DNA from: Candidatus Sumerlaeota bacterium
GTDB taxonomy: Bacteria > Sumerlaeota > Sumerlaeia > JADFCT01
Direction: 5' to 3'
DNA length: 40,475 nt
NCBI GenBank assembly: GCA_026398575.1
Contig: JAPLSP010000493.1
Coordinates: 1-40,475 of the forward strand
Of the stretch, positions 32,368 to 40,475 are shown one piece after another. The position numbers were made by a program, and so were the translations under genes. The notes beneath the pieces are model-generated. The model was not told the origin of the DNA, ran no database searches, and worked only from the letters and a program-made list of their open reading frames with translations. Position 1 is the first letter of the stretch. Each line of letters starts with the position of its first letter.

Positions 32368-34020
32368 TTATTTCCCCAACGTCGCAATGATATTCCATCC
32401 CGCCTTCAGCCTTGCCGTGAGATCGCCCAGGCTTCGGATCGAGAACAGCTCCTTCACCAGCCGCCAAGGGCGCAGATAAAACGCACGCATCGCCATCCGT
32501 TGCGCACGCATCAATTCCTCCGGTGACAGCTCGTCCGCCTGCATCACCGCCGAGCCTTCTTCCTCGTAGGCGTCCCAGTCGTCCGTGGTCAGCCAGCCGC
32601 GCTCCAAAGCCTGGCCATAGAGTTCCGTTCCTGGGAACGGCGTGGCGACGTGGAAGTTGACGTAGTCGGGATTGATGTCTTTGGCGAAGGCGATCGAGCG
32701 CCGCACGGTCTCCCACGTCTCGCCCGGCAGACCCAGGATGAAGTACGCCATTGATTTCAACCCCGCCTGCCGCGTCAGCGCGATGGCTTGGCGCGATTGC
32801 TCGAGCGTGATGCCCTTGCGCGTGGCTTTCAAGATCGCCGGATCGCCCGACTCGATTCCATACGAGACCATCAGGCATCCGGCCTGCTTCATCGCGCGCA
32901 GCAATTCCAAATCCACCGCATCCACCCGGCTGTTGGCGATCCATTTGATCCGCAAACCCTCGTCGCGAATCGCGTTGCACAATTGCATCGCCCAGGCGCG
33001 GTTGAGTGTGAAGGAATCAGTCATGAAGACGATATTGCGGATGCCGAGCTCCTGATTGATCTGGCGCAATTCCGCGATCACATTTTCCACGGCGCGTGTC
33101 CGCACCTTGCGCCCCCAGACGCCCCCCGCGCGGCAAAAAGTGCACGGCCACGGACACCCGCGCGTCGGGATCACCGTGGCAAACGGTCCGTCCGAAAAAA
33201 AAGGCATTCGATAAGCCTGATTCGGCAGCAGGCGCCGCGCCGGAAGGGGATAGGAGTCCAGGTCGTTGGTCGGAAGCCGCGAATGACTGTAGGAAATTGA
33301 CGATTGACGATTGACGATTGACGATTCCCGCTTCGCGATTGCGGATTGCGAATTGCGGATTACGGATTGCTCTTCGGCTCTCGCTCCTTGCCCTTCGCTG
33401 CTCGGAACTCCGGGAGGAGAACTCGGAACTCGGAACTCGGAACTCGGAACTCCGGGAAAGGAACTCGGAACTCGGAACTCGGAACTCGGAACTGCAACCG
33501 TGGTTGCCCGCCACGCCAATCCAGGCGCCTCCGCAAGCGTCTCATCCGGATGCTCGCGCACGCGCGCCACACCTTCACGCTCCACCACCGTCAGCAATTC
33601 CGCCAGCGTTTCTTCCGCTTCATTGATGATGACCAGGTCGGCGTGGCTGTCGCGCAGACTTTCCTCCGGCAATGCCGAGACGTGTGTTCCCGTCCAGGCG
33701 ATCAGCGCGTTCGTCAGTTCGCGCAGCCGCCCGATGACCGCTACGTCATTTTTGAAAGTCGGCGTCGAAGTGGCAGCGACGATGACATCCGGCTGCCATT
33801 CCGTCGCCTCCCGCTCCACTGCTGCGATACCGCCGTCCGAAGCCATTCCGTCAATGATGCGCGCCTCATGTCCGCCTTGCTCGGCCATCGCCGCCAGGTA
33901 TGCCAGTCCCGTCTGCGGCCATAGTTCGCCCGCCACGGCGCGTCGTCCGCAACGCCCAATCTCCTTCATATATCGAGCCCCCGACAGCGCAGGGGGATTG
34001 ATGAGCAAAACCTTGAGCAT
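32368..34020 (-). CDS. B12-binding radical SAM protein with repeat-expanded linker
   Basis: A 550-residue enzyme: cobalamin-binding domain (VLLINPPALSGARYMKEIGR; WTGTHVSALPEES) at 1-170, and a radical SAM core with CPWPCTFC (C289, C293, C296), then GCLMVSYGIESGD and SMAYFILGLPGETWETV. Between LAWRATT and RLPTNDLDSYPLPA, residues about 176-247 are built from heptamer repeats (SSEFRVPSS, SVIRNSQSAI, SSIVNRQSSI). The catalytic parts are intact and in frame on both sides, so the insert is tolerated as an inter-domain linker. It is probably a methyltransferase or oxidative enzyme in lipid or natural-product synthesis. Confidence 0.87.
   Translation of the reverse strand: MLKVLLINPPALSGARYMKEIGRCGRRAVAGELWPQTGLAYLAAMAEQGGHEARIIDGMASDGGIAAVEREATEWQPDVIVAATSTPTFKNDVAVIGRLRELTNALIAWTGTHVSALPEESLRDSHADLVIINEAEETLAELLTVVEREGVARVREHPDETLAEAPGLAWRATTVAVPSSEFRVPSSFPGVPSSEFRVPSSPPGVPSSEGQGARAEEQSVIRNSQSAIAKRESSIVNRQSSISYSHSRLPTNDLDSYPLPARRLLPNQAYRMPFFSDGPFATVIPTRGCPWPCTFCRAGGVWGRKVRTRAVENVIAELRQINQELGIRNIVFMTDSFTLNRAWAMQLCNAIRDEGLRIKWIANSRVDAVDLELLRAMKQAGCLMVSYGIESGDPAILKATRKGITLEQSRQAIALTRQAGLKSMAYFILGLPGETWETVRRSIAFAKDINPDYVNFHVATPFPGTELYGQALERGWLTTDDWDAYEEEGSAVMQADELSPEELMRAQRMAMRAFYLRPWRLVKELFSIRSLGDLTARLKAGWNIIATLGK
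33299..33494. repeat. GACGATT, GGATTGC and GGAACTC arrays inside the radical SAM gene
   Basis: About four GACGATT units (33299-33327), four to five GGATTGC/GGATTAC units (33339-33369) and about eleven GGAACTC units in two blocks split by GGGAGGAG- and GGGAAAGG-like breaks (33402-33494). All are stop-free in the sense direction. Confidence 0.92.
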
Positions 34021-34233
34021 ATCTGATAGCGCTTCTATTCCTTTGATTTTCAGTCTGAGCCAATCTATTACGCATTTTTGGCCAAGCGCTTGCAGTCTGA
34101 TTCCATCCGCCCGGCGTGGTCAAGGATCGTCTTTCAAGGATCGTCTTTCCGCTTGCTCTCCGCCGCGCGTGAGTTCTACTCTAATGCATGATGTTTGATG
34201 CCAAGAAGGCGCATCTTGATAATCGGAAAAAAA

Positions 34234-34476
34234 ATGAGAGCAATTGATTGCCAAGTCATGATAGACAAAAGCCATAAAGCCTCGTTTCAATTCCCTGAGG
34301 ATATTGATCCTGGCGTGCGCCATGTGCTGATCGTTCTCGATACTGGCAGTGAAGAGGATAGTTCATCAGAGGCGCCTCAAACGGAATTGGACACTGCCGC
34401 GCTCATGGCCGCTTCAGAAAGCAGCATCGCCTTTTGGGATAACCCGAAGGATAATGAGGTGTGGGATCATGTATGA
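34234..34476 (+). CDS. Antitoxin-like small protein upstream of a MazF remnant
   Basis: An 80-residue protein starting MRAIDCQVMIDKSHKASFQF, with an acidic C-terminal half ending IAFWDNPKDNEVWDHV. This FWDNPxD tail is common in small antitoxins of MazEF-like or VapBC-like pairs. The start has a purine-rich GGAAAAAAA; upstream ATGs are possible. Its stop overlaps the start of the MazF-like gene by 8 bases. Confidence 0.72.
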   Translation: MRAIDCQVMIDKSHKASFQFPEDIDPGVRHVLIVLDTGSEEDSSSEAPQTELDTAALMAASESSIAFWDNPKDNEVWDHV

Positions 34477-34591
34477 GCAACGAGACATCGTCCTTGTCCC
34501 CGTCCCCTTCACCGATCTGTCATCCATGAAACGCCGGCCGGTTCTGGGCATATTTCAGCCCAGCTACCTTGGCTCGCATGAAGAAATCTGA
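34469..34591 (+). pseudogene. MazF/PemK-type toxin, truncated
   Basis: The 40-residue frame starts MYEQRDIVLVPVPFTDLSSM and continues KRRPVLGIFQPSYLGSHEEI, the conserved N-terminal third of MazF/PemK mRNA interferases (usually about 110 residues), then meets a TGA. The stop is within the first bases of an inverted-repeat element at 34588-34685. I cannot find the missing part of the toxin beyond the element. Confidence 0.82.
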
Positions 34592-34685
34592 CAAAATAAT
34601 GTGCGACAAAATAATAACACAAAGCTTTCCTGCCTGGCTCAACAACAATGTGTTTTCATTGTTTTGTCAGACATTATTTTGTCAG
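34588..34685. repeat. Twin-box inverted repeat (CTGACAAAATAATG type)
   Basis: The left arm (about 34588-34620) has two tandem boxes, CTGACAAAATAATGT and GCGACAAAATAAT; the right arm (about 34650-34685) has the inverse boxes. The plan, two direct boxes then two inverse boxes, is the same as that of the 53-bp palindromes, but with a different sequence and a loop of about 30 bases. Confidence 0.85.
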
Positions 34686-34903
34686 AATAGGCGCCGCGTC
34701 CTGCCGGTAGCTGCCTTGGGATGCGCCCGCCGGTTCTTATCCTTTCAAAATCAAGCCATAACAGAAAATCCGAAGAATGCTATAAGCTTGTGGCTAAAAT
34801 GGCCGATAAGATTATTTCAGGCAATTTCAGGCAAACAAGCCAGACATAGAGGCATGGTTCTTATGAATGCAAAAACGGATTAGTTATATAGTATTGCCTA
34901 TGC
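34686..34903. other. Intergenic stretch before the methionine operon
   Basis: No gene recognised. A plus-strand frame runs to 34883 without homology I can name. It is probably the decayed remainder of the locus that held the MazF-type toxin. Confidence 0.4.
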
Positions 34904-34931
34904 TTGACATGCATTTAGGCTGTGCTAAGTT
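34904..34931 (+). promoter_or_regulatory. Candidate promoter of the metYX operon
   Basis: TTGACA at 34904-34909 and TAAGTT at 34926-34931 with a 16-base spacer, about 75 bases upstream of the metY start. The -10 box is weak. The leader is too short for a known SAM riboswitch and I see no such fold. Confidence 0.4.
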
Positions 34932-35007
34932 GATATTTAACAACGTTTTATTTGCTATATACTATTGACAGAGCAAAAGACATCAAGGTTGTGAAAGGTC
35001 TATTTCC

Positions 35008-36300
35008 ATGTCCAGAAACTATCGTCTGGAAACGCTTTGCCTCCACGCCGGCTATGCGGGCGATCCGGTGACTCATGCCTGCGGGACGCCGGTTTATCGC
35101 ACTTCCGCGTATCATTTCCGCGACACGCAGCACGCCGCCGATCTGTTTGCCCTGAAGGAATTGGGCAATATATATACGCGTCTGATGAACCCGACGCAGG
35201 ATATCCTCGAACAGCGCATGGCCGCGCTCGAAGGCGGCGCCGCCGCGCTGGCGCTGGCCTCCGGCACCAGCGCCGTTCACTACGCCATCATCAACGTCTG
35301 CCGGCAGGGCGATGAGATCGTCGCTTCGAGCAACCTTTACGGCGGCACCTATACCATGTTCGACTGCATTCATCCGCAGTTCGGCATCAAAACCGTTTTC
35401 GCGGAGCCGCATGATCCGGAGAATTTCGCCAAAGCCATCACGCCGAAGACCAAGATGATCTTCATCGAAACCATCGGCAACCCCACGCTCTACGTCCCGG
35501 ATTTCCAGGCCATCGCCACGATTGCTCACGCGCATGGGCTTCCCCTCGTCGTTGACAGCACCTTTACGCCGCCGCCGGTGTTCCGCCCGCTGGAATGCGG
35601 CGCCGACATCGTCATCCACTCGCTGACCAAGTGGCTCGGCGGACACGGCATCGGCATCGGCGGCATCGTCGTGGATTCGGGCAAGTTCGACTGGACGAGC
35701 GACAAGTTCCCGCTCTTCAACGAGCCCGATCCCAGCTATCACGGCCTGCGCTATGCGCGCGACCTGGGGCCGCTCAATCCGCTGGCCTTCATCCTGCGCA
35801 TGAGGCTCGTGCCGCTGCGGAACCTCGGCGCCTGCATTTCGCCGGATAACGCCTGGATGTTTTTGCAGGGGATCGAAACCTTGCCTCTGCGGATGAAGCG
35901 CCATTGCGAAAACGCCTCGATCGTTGCAAAGCATCTTCAGGCGCACAACAAAGTCGAATGGGTGCGCTATCCCGGCCTGCCGGACGATCCGGCGGCCGCC
36001 AACGCCTACCGGTATTTCTCGAACGGTTTCGGCGGCATGGTGGTCTTCGGCATCAAGGGCGGCGCGGCGGCGGGCGCCAAGTTCATCAACGCCCTGCAAC
36101 TCTTTGCCCACGTGGCCAACGTCGGCGACGCCAAGAGCCTGGCGATCCATCCGGCCAGCACCACCCATTCGCAGCTCAGTCCGCAGCAGCAGCTCGAAGC
36201 GGGCGTGGAACCGGGTCTGGTGCGCCTTTCCATCGGCATCGAACACATTGACGATATTTTGGAAGATATCAATACCGCGCTGGAGGCATCGCAAAAATGA
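35008..36300 (+). CDS. metY: O-acetylhomoserine sulfhydrylase
   Basis: A PLP enzyme of 430 residues that makes homocysteine from O-acetylhomoserine and sulfide (direct sulfhydrylation). It has the Cys/Met-metabolism fold: NIYTRLMNPTQDILEQRMAA, ALASGTSAVHYA, VVDSTFTPP with D183, and SLTKWLGGHG with the PLP lysine K208; the C-terminal VGDAKSLAIHPASTTHSQLS is characteristic. It overlaps metX by 4 bases (ATGA) and is the first gene of the operon. Confidence 0.95.
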   Translation: MSRNYRLETLCLHAGYAGDPVTHACGTPVYRTSAYHFRDTQHAADLFALKELGNIYTRLMNPTQDILEQRMAALEGGAAALALASGTSAVHYAIINVCRQGDEIVASSNLYGGTYTMFDCIHPQFGIKTVFAEPHDPENFAKAITPKTKMIFIETIGNPTLYVPDFQAIATIAHAHGLPLVVDSTFTPPPVFRPLECGADIVIHSLTKWLGGHGIGIGGIVVDSGKFDWTSDKFPLFNEPDPSYHGLRYARDLGPLNPLAFILRMRLVPLRNLGACISPDNAWMFLQGIETLPLRMKRHCENASIVAKHLQAHNKVEWVRYPGLPDDPAAANAYRYFSNGFGGMVVFGIKGGAAAGAKFINALQLFAHVANVGDAKSLAIHPASTTHSQLSPQQQLEAGVEPGLVRLSIGIEHIDDILEDINTALEASQK

Positions 36301-37493
36301 AAGGTGTAGGCGTCGTTCAAACACAATTCGCGGACGTGGCCGCGCCGGAAAATCCATTCGATCTGGAAAACGGCGGCCAGCTTAAAAAAGTCACCGTCGC
36401 CTACGAGACGTATGGCAAGCTCAATGCCGCGCGCTCGAACGCGATCCTCGTTTTTCATGCCCTGACCGGCAGCGCACACGCCGCCGGCATCAATCACTAT
36501 GCCAACTTCCCCAAGGATACCGCGCTTACCGGCGCGATCTGGAACGATGAGTGCGAAGTCGGGTGGTGGGACAGCTTCATCGGATCGGGGCGCGCCTTCG
36601 ACTCCGACAAGTATTTCATCGTCAGCGCCAACCATCTGGGGAGCTGCTACGGCACGACCGGCCCGGCCTCCATTGATCCCGACTCGGGAAAGCCTTACGG
36701 CAGCCGCTTCCCCGACGTGACGGTGGGCGACATCGTCCGGATGCACATCAAACTGCTGGATCATCTGGGCATCGAGTGCGTGCTGGCGGTTGTCGGCGGC
36801 TCGCTGGGCGGAATGCTGGCGATGGATTTCGCCCTGCAGGCGCCGGCCCGCGTGCGCCTGGTCATTCCGCTGGCCTCCGGAGTCTATACGCCGGCGCTGA
36901 CGCGCGTCCTGAACTTCGAGCAGCTGTTCGCCATCCAGGAAGACCGGAACTACAACCGTGGCGACTACTACAGCGGGCCGCATCCCTATCATGGCCTCGT
37001 CCTGGCGCGCATGATCGGACACAAGACCTTCGTCTCGCTCGATGTCATGCAGGAGCGCGCCAAGGGATACATCATCCAGGACGACAACGACCTCAAGGGC
37101 TATCGCATGAGGCATCAGATCGAATCCTACATGCTGCACCAGGGCAAGAAATTCGCCAAGCGCTTCGACGCCAACAGCTATGTGCGCATTCTGACCGCCT
37201 GGCAGAGCTTTGACCTGGCGCAGACTTATGGCAACGGCAATCTGGTCAATGCCTTCCATGCCTCGCTCAATCACCGCTACCTGATCATCTCGATTGATTC
37301 GGACGTGTGTTTCTGGCCCGAAGAACAGGCCCTCGTCGCACGCTCGCTGCAAATGGCCGGGGTGGATTATCGCTATGTCACCGTCCATTCGGACAAGGGG
37401 CACGATTCATTCCTGATCGAACCGGAGCTTTATACGCCGTTGCTGAGCTACAGCCTGGCCGAGGAAAGCATGAAAATCGAATCGGCCAAGTAG
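36297..37493 (+). CDS. metX: Homoserine O-acetyltransferase
   Basis: An alpha/beta hydrolase-fold acyltransferase of 398 residues that acylates L-homoserine, feeding metY. The catalytic triad is visible: S169 in VVGGSLGGM, D336 in ISIDSDVCF and H369 in DKGHDSFL. The N terminus has VTVAYETYGKLN and FHALTGSAHA as in MetX. The acyl donor (acetyl- or succinyl-CoA) cannot be fixed by eye; coupling to metY favours acetyl. The hybrid kinase gene starts four bases after its stop. Confidence 0.95.
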   Translation: MKGVGVVQTQFADVAAPENPFDLENGGQLKKVTVAYETYGKLNAARSNAILVFHALTGSAHAAGINHYANFPKDTALTGAIWNDECEVGWWDSFIGSGRAFDSDKYFIVSANHLGSCYGTTGPASIDPDSGKPYGSRFPDVTVGDIVRMHIKLLDHLGIECVLAVVGGSLGGMLAMDFALQAPARVRLVIPLASGVYTPALTRVLNFEQLFAIQEDRNYNRGDYYSGPHPYHGLVLARMIGHKTFVSLDVMQERAKGYIIQDDNDLKGYRMRHQIESYMLHQGKKFAKRFDANSYVRILTAWQSFDLAQTYGNGNLVNAFHASLNHRYLIISIDSDVCFWPEEQALVARSLQMAGVDYRYVTVHSDKGHDSFLIEPELYTPLLSYSLAEESMKIESAK

Positions 37494-37497
37494 TGAG

Positions 37498-40236
37498 ATG
37501 GAAGCCATGCCAATGAATATCAGCCAAACCGATGAAAGCGGCGCGCGCGTCTTCCATCTTTCGGGCGCGATGACGGCTGACATCCTGCCGGAACTGGCCC
37601 GTGCCGTGGCTCAAGCCGAACGCTCGGGCATCGAGCGCATCTGGTTCGATATGCAAGGTATCCAGTTTCTCGATTCGCGCGCCGTCGGCGCCTTGCTCGG
37701 ATGGCACCGGCATTTCTCGACCCGCGCCGTTGATTTCCGGCTGAAAAACGTTCCCCCGGCCGCCGTCGAAATCCTCAAAATTCTCAATCTCGATCACCTC
37801 CTGAACCTGGAAGCCATGCCCGCGGACCTTAGCGATCTGGTCCGCGCCCAGGCCGAGGCGCTTTGGGCTTCGCATGAATACTCCGAGCAAATCGTCAACG
37901 CCCTGGGCGCCGGCCTGGTGGGATTGAATCAGGAAGGCACGATTCTTTTCGTCAATGACATGGCCGAGCAATTCATCGGGCGCAAGGAACAGGACCTGAT
38001 CGGACAGCCCTGGCGCCAGGCCGTGTGGGTCAGGCACAGCGCGGGGCGCCTCATTCCGCCCGATCAATGCCCGCTGCTGGCCGTGGCGCGCGGCGAGCAG
38101 CCGGCGCTGCACGAGGAGATGTATCTGAGCCTGCACGCCGAAGGCCCGTGGACGGCTATCCATGTCACCGCCAAGGCCATCCAAAGCAATGGCAAGGCCG
38201 TCGGCGCCGTCATCGGGTTGCTGGATATCACCGAACACAAGCGTGAGGAAGAACGCATCGCCGAGCGCGAGGCGTTCAATTTCGCCCTCTTCCAGCATAA
38301 TCCGCTCGAGATCATTATCGTGGACCGCGAAGGCCGCGTCGTCAAATCCAACAAAGCCATGCGCCAGTCCGGACGGCCCCTGCCCGGATTGGGGCAGATC
38401 ATGTTCAAAGACTATGACGCCGAATACGAAGTCAATATGCATTGGGAGCTGATCGAGTGCATCCGCACGGGGCGCGCAAAGGAATTTCCCGATCAGCGAT
38501 GCGGAGGCCGCTATCTGACCGTGGCCATCTCGCCCTTCGCTTATGGCGCCATCATCGCCTTGCGCGACGTGACCGAGACCCGCAAAGCCGCCGAACGCAT
38601 GGCCCGCCTCAACGAGTGCTTCATGAGCTTGGGGCCCGACAGCGCCGATAACATCAACCGGCTCGTCGCGCTGGGCGGACATCAACTCGGCGCCGCCTGC
38701 GCCTTCTATTACCGCCTCGCCGGCGCCCAGCTCCAGGCCATCGGACGATGGAATATTCCCCTCGACGCCGCCAAGGAGATCGCCTTCGATCAATCCATCG
38801 CCAAGGAAGCGATGGCTTGGAAAGGCAAGGCGCCCTTCATCCTGCACGATCTCGCGCATACGCGTCTGGCCCTTCAACACCCGGACGATTGCCTCCTGAA
38901 GATGCAAACGTTTGTCGGCCAGGTGGTCAAAATCGGCGACAAGAGCGCCGGCGTGCTTTGCGCCTTTTTCCGCGATCAAGTCAATCCCTGCGAGAACGAC
39001 CAGCGGCTTTTCGGCGTCCTGGCCTCGGCCGTTGCCACCGAAGAAAAACGCTGGCAGGCCGAAAAAGAAAGCCTGGAACTCCAGGAAAACCTCCGCCTGG
39101 CGCAGCGCATCGAATCGCTGGGGCGCCTGGCCACCGGCGTCGCGCACGATTTCAACAACCTGCTGACCGTCATGTCCTGCTCGAGCGAAACGCTGCTGAC
39201 CGCCCGCGGCAAAGATGAAGTCGTCGCGCGCGTGGCCGAGCGCATCAACAAAGCCGCCGCCTCGGGCGCCAAGCTCACGCGCCAGCTGTTGGCCTTCGGA
39301 CGCAAGCAAACCCAGCAGCTCAAAGTCATCCTCATCAACGACGTCATTTCCGGCCTCGAAAACATGCTCCGCCGCACCATCACCGAAAGCGTCGAACTCT
39401 TCTGCCGGCTGGCGCCCGATCTCAAGGCCGTCAAAGCCGATCCCGCCCTTCTCGAACAGATCATCCTCAATCTCGTGGTCAACGCCCGCGACGCCATGCC
39501 CGACGGCGGACGCATCATCATTGAAACAACCAACGCCCATCCCGGAACCCCTGAATTGCGCCGCCGCCGGCCGATTCTGACGGGCGGATTTGTCCAGATG
39601 TCCGTCATGGATACCGGCCACGGCATGGACCTCCTCACGCGCGAACGCATCTTCGAGCCTTTCTTCACCACCAAAGACAAAGGCAAAGGCACGGGCCTCG
39701 GGCTTGCCACGGTCTATAGCATCGTCCAGCAAAGCGGCGGATTCGTGACCGTCGAAAGCGAACTGGGCAAAGGCGCCACCTTCCGCATCTTCCTGCCGTC
39801 CGTCGAAGAAGCCGTCGAGCCGGAAATGCCGACCCCGCTGCCCAAACCCATGGCCCCCGCCGTCGAAACCGTCCTCGTCGTCGAAGACGAAGAAATCATC
39901 CGCGAACTGATCGTCGAAATCCTCAGCAAACACGGCTACACCGTCTATACCGCCAACAACGGCCAGGAAGGCCTGGACCTCTTCGGCCATCTCAAAAAAC
40001 CCATCCACCTCCTCCTGACCGACGTCGTCATGCCCAAAATGGGCGGCATCGAACTGGCCAAGCGCATCCGCCGGACCACCCCGGACATCAAAGTCCTCTA
40101 CACTTCCGGCTACACCCATCGCGTCCTGCGTCCCGAAGAAGCCATAGACCCCGAAATCGCCTTCCTCGAAAAACCCTTCACCGAAAGCATGCTCCTCGCC
40201 GCCATCCGCCGCGCCCTCGAAAGCGTCAAAGCCTGA
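37498..40236 (+). CDS. Hybrid histidine kinase, STAS-PAS-PAS-GAF-HisKA-HATPase-REC
   Basis: A 912-residue cytoplasmic sensor kinase; there are no membrane segments. Order: STAS domain at about 8-110 with FLDSRAVGALLGW (S60 at the usual phosphorylation place); PAS at about 125-255 (ALGAGLVGLNQEGTILFVN, ending DITEHKREEE); a second PAS at 265-360; GAF-like at 375-515; HisKA with GVAHDFNNLL (H550); ATPase with NLVVNARDAM, DTGHGM, FEPFFTTK and GKGTGLGLAT; receiver at about 790-905 with D842 in LLTDVVMPKMGG. It lies 4 bases after metX and so is likely in the methionine operon. Later ATGs at 37507 and 37513 are possible starts. Confidence 0.9.
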   Translation: MEAMPMNISQTDESGARVFHLSGAMTADILPELARAVAQAERSGIERIWFDMQGIQFLDSRAVGALLGWHRHFSTRAVDFRLKNVPPAAVEILKILNLDHLLNLEAMPADLSDLVRAQAEALWASHEYSEQIVNALGAGLVGLNQEGTILFVNDMAEQFIGRKEQDLIGQPWRQAVWVRHSAGRLIPPDQCPLLAVARGEQPALHEEMYLSLHAEGPWTAIHVTAKAIQSNGKAVGAVIGLLDITEHKREEERIAEREAFNFALFQHNPLEIIIVDREGRVVKSNKAMRQSGRPLPGLGQIMFKDYDAEYEVNMHWELIECIRTGRAKEFPDQRCGGRYLTVAISPFAYGAIIALRDVTETRKAAERMARLNECFMSLGPDSADNINRLVALGGHQLGAACAFYYRLAGAQLQAIGRWNIPLDAAKEIAFDQSIAKEAMAWKGKAPFILHDLAHTRLALQHPDDCLLKMQTFVGQVVKIGDKSAGVLCAFFRDQVNPCENDQRLFGVLASAVATEEKRWQAEKESLELQENLRLAQRIESLGRLATGVAHDFNNLLTVMSCSSETLLTARGKDEVVARVAERINKAAASGAKLTRQLLAFGRKQTQQLKVILINDVISGLENMLRRTITESVELFCRLAPDLKAVKADPALLEQIILNLVVNARDAMPDGGRIIIETTNAHPGTPELRRRRPILTGGFVQMSVMDTGHGMDLLTRERIFEPFFTTKDKGKGTGLGLATVYSIVQQSGGFVTVESELGKGATFRIFLPSVEEAVEPEMPTPLPKPMAPAVETVLVVEDEEIIRELIVEILSKHGYTVYTANNGQEGLDLFGHLKKPIHLLLTDVVMPKMGGIELAKRIRRTTPDIKVLYTSGYTHRVLRPEEAIDPEIAFLEKPFTESMLLAAIRRALESVKA

Positions 40237-40263
40237 AGCAAAGGCTTGGCAAGGAATTGCGGG

Positions 40264-40407
40264 ATGAAAATTGAAAAGCCATTGTTGGATTTGGTCAATC
40301 TAATTCGGTATGCCTTTAGCCGCGCAAAATGGGTACATAAAATTCTGTTCGGCACAGGCAGCGAAGGCAAGGCGAAAACATCCTGCGGCGCGTGGATGAC
40401 GCGGTAA
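40264..40407 (+). CDS. Small open frame after the kinase, doubtful
   Basis: A 47-codon frame from an ATG 28 bases after the kinase stop, MKIEKPLLDLVNLIRYAFSR, with a weak GGAA upstream. No family recognised; it may be chance. Confidence 0.15.
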   Translation: MKIEKPLLDLVNLIRYAFSRAKWVHKILFGTGSEGKAKTSCGAWMTR

Positions 40408-40428
40408 TGAACGAACAGGGATGACTCG

Positions 40429-40475
40429 ATGGTAGTCTGGCAAGACAATAAAGAAGAGGCGAGTTTAATCGCTGC
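40429..40475 (+). CDS. Possible start of a gene running off the window
   Basis: ATG followed by VVWQDNKEEASLIAA without a stop to the window end; ACAGGGATGACTCG precedes it. Too short to identify. Confidence 0.2.
   Translation, partial: MVVWQDNKEEASLIA

Noticed and set aside
34904..35007. SAM riboswitch before metY
   Set aside because: The leader is too short and lacks the paired elements of known SAM riboswitches.
34948..40119. Long minus-strand frames of 469, 465 and 913 codons
   Set aside because: Shadows of metY, metX and the kinase caused by GC-rich codon use; the plus frames carry intact catalytic motifs.

Overview
The window looks like a chromosomal segment of an uncultured, heterotrophic, moderately GC-rich Gram-negative-type bacterium. 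The mix of a DUF3472 secreted protein, a GH141-like beta-helix protein, a GH1 glucosidase, B12-type radical SAM proteins, many small toxin-antitoxin modules and large palindromic intergenic repeats fits the PVC superphylum (for example Verrucomicrobiota) or a neighbouring candidate phylum. This placement is an inference; there is no rRNA or other phylogenetic marker here.

Layout. 1-4.3 kb: the 3' end of an unknown gene, a large palindromic repeat block, then an ABC exporter and a PF14907-type nucleotidyltransferase, a pair often seen at the end of RiPP (lasso peptide) clusters. 4.6-7.2 kb (minus): galactokinase and a secreted DUF3472 protein. 7.4-13.4 kb (minus): an acidic unknown protein and a Mu-like phage head cassette (portal, protease/scaffold, decoration protein, major capsid protein, gp36) with no terminase or tail, a frameshifted portal, and heptanucleotide repeat arrays in every gap between the head genes. 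13.9-14.9 kb: a secreted polysaccharide deacetylase bracketed by two nearly identical 53-bp palindromes. 15.2-19.8 kb (minus): a five-gene glycan or lipid cluster (DUF2334 deacetylase, methyltransferase, GT2, sugar-kinase-like protein, B12 radical SAM). 20.0-21.1 kb: a membrane protein and winged-helix regulator operon with a readable promoter. 21.3-28.9 kb: a GlpT-like transporter, then a long minus-strand run of carbohydrate enzymes (GH141-like, GH1) with small antitoxin or toxin genes and an NAD-dependent epimerase. 29.0-34.6 kb: several toxin-antitoxin-like pairs, a YdjC/ChbG deacetylase, a second B12 radical SAM and a membrane protein. 35.0-40.2 kb (plus): metY-metX followed 4 bp later by a STAS-PAS-PAS-GAF hybrid histidine kinase.

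The most unusual thread is a set of short tandem repeats, mostly with a 7-nt unit (GGATTGC, GGAACTC, TTGGACA, CAAATCT, GACCCCT, GATTCGT, GACGATT, CATTTTA), some with 9- or 10-nt units. They fill intergenic gaps, are often arranged as inverted arms around a conserved core, and have also expanded in frame inside two enzymes (YdjC-type deacetylase and B12 radical SAM), adding SSEFRVP- and AIRNPQS-type peptide repeats. They resemble in form the STRR heptanucleotides of cyanobacteria. A second thread is twin-box hairpin elements, one of which sits exactly where a MazF-type toxin gene is cut short.
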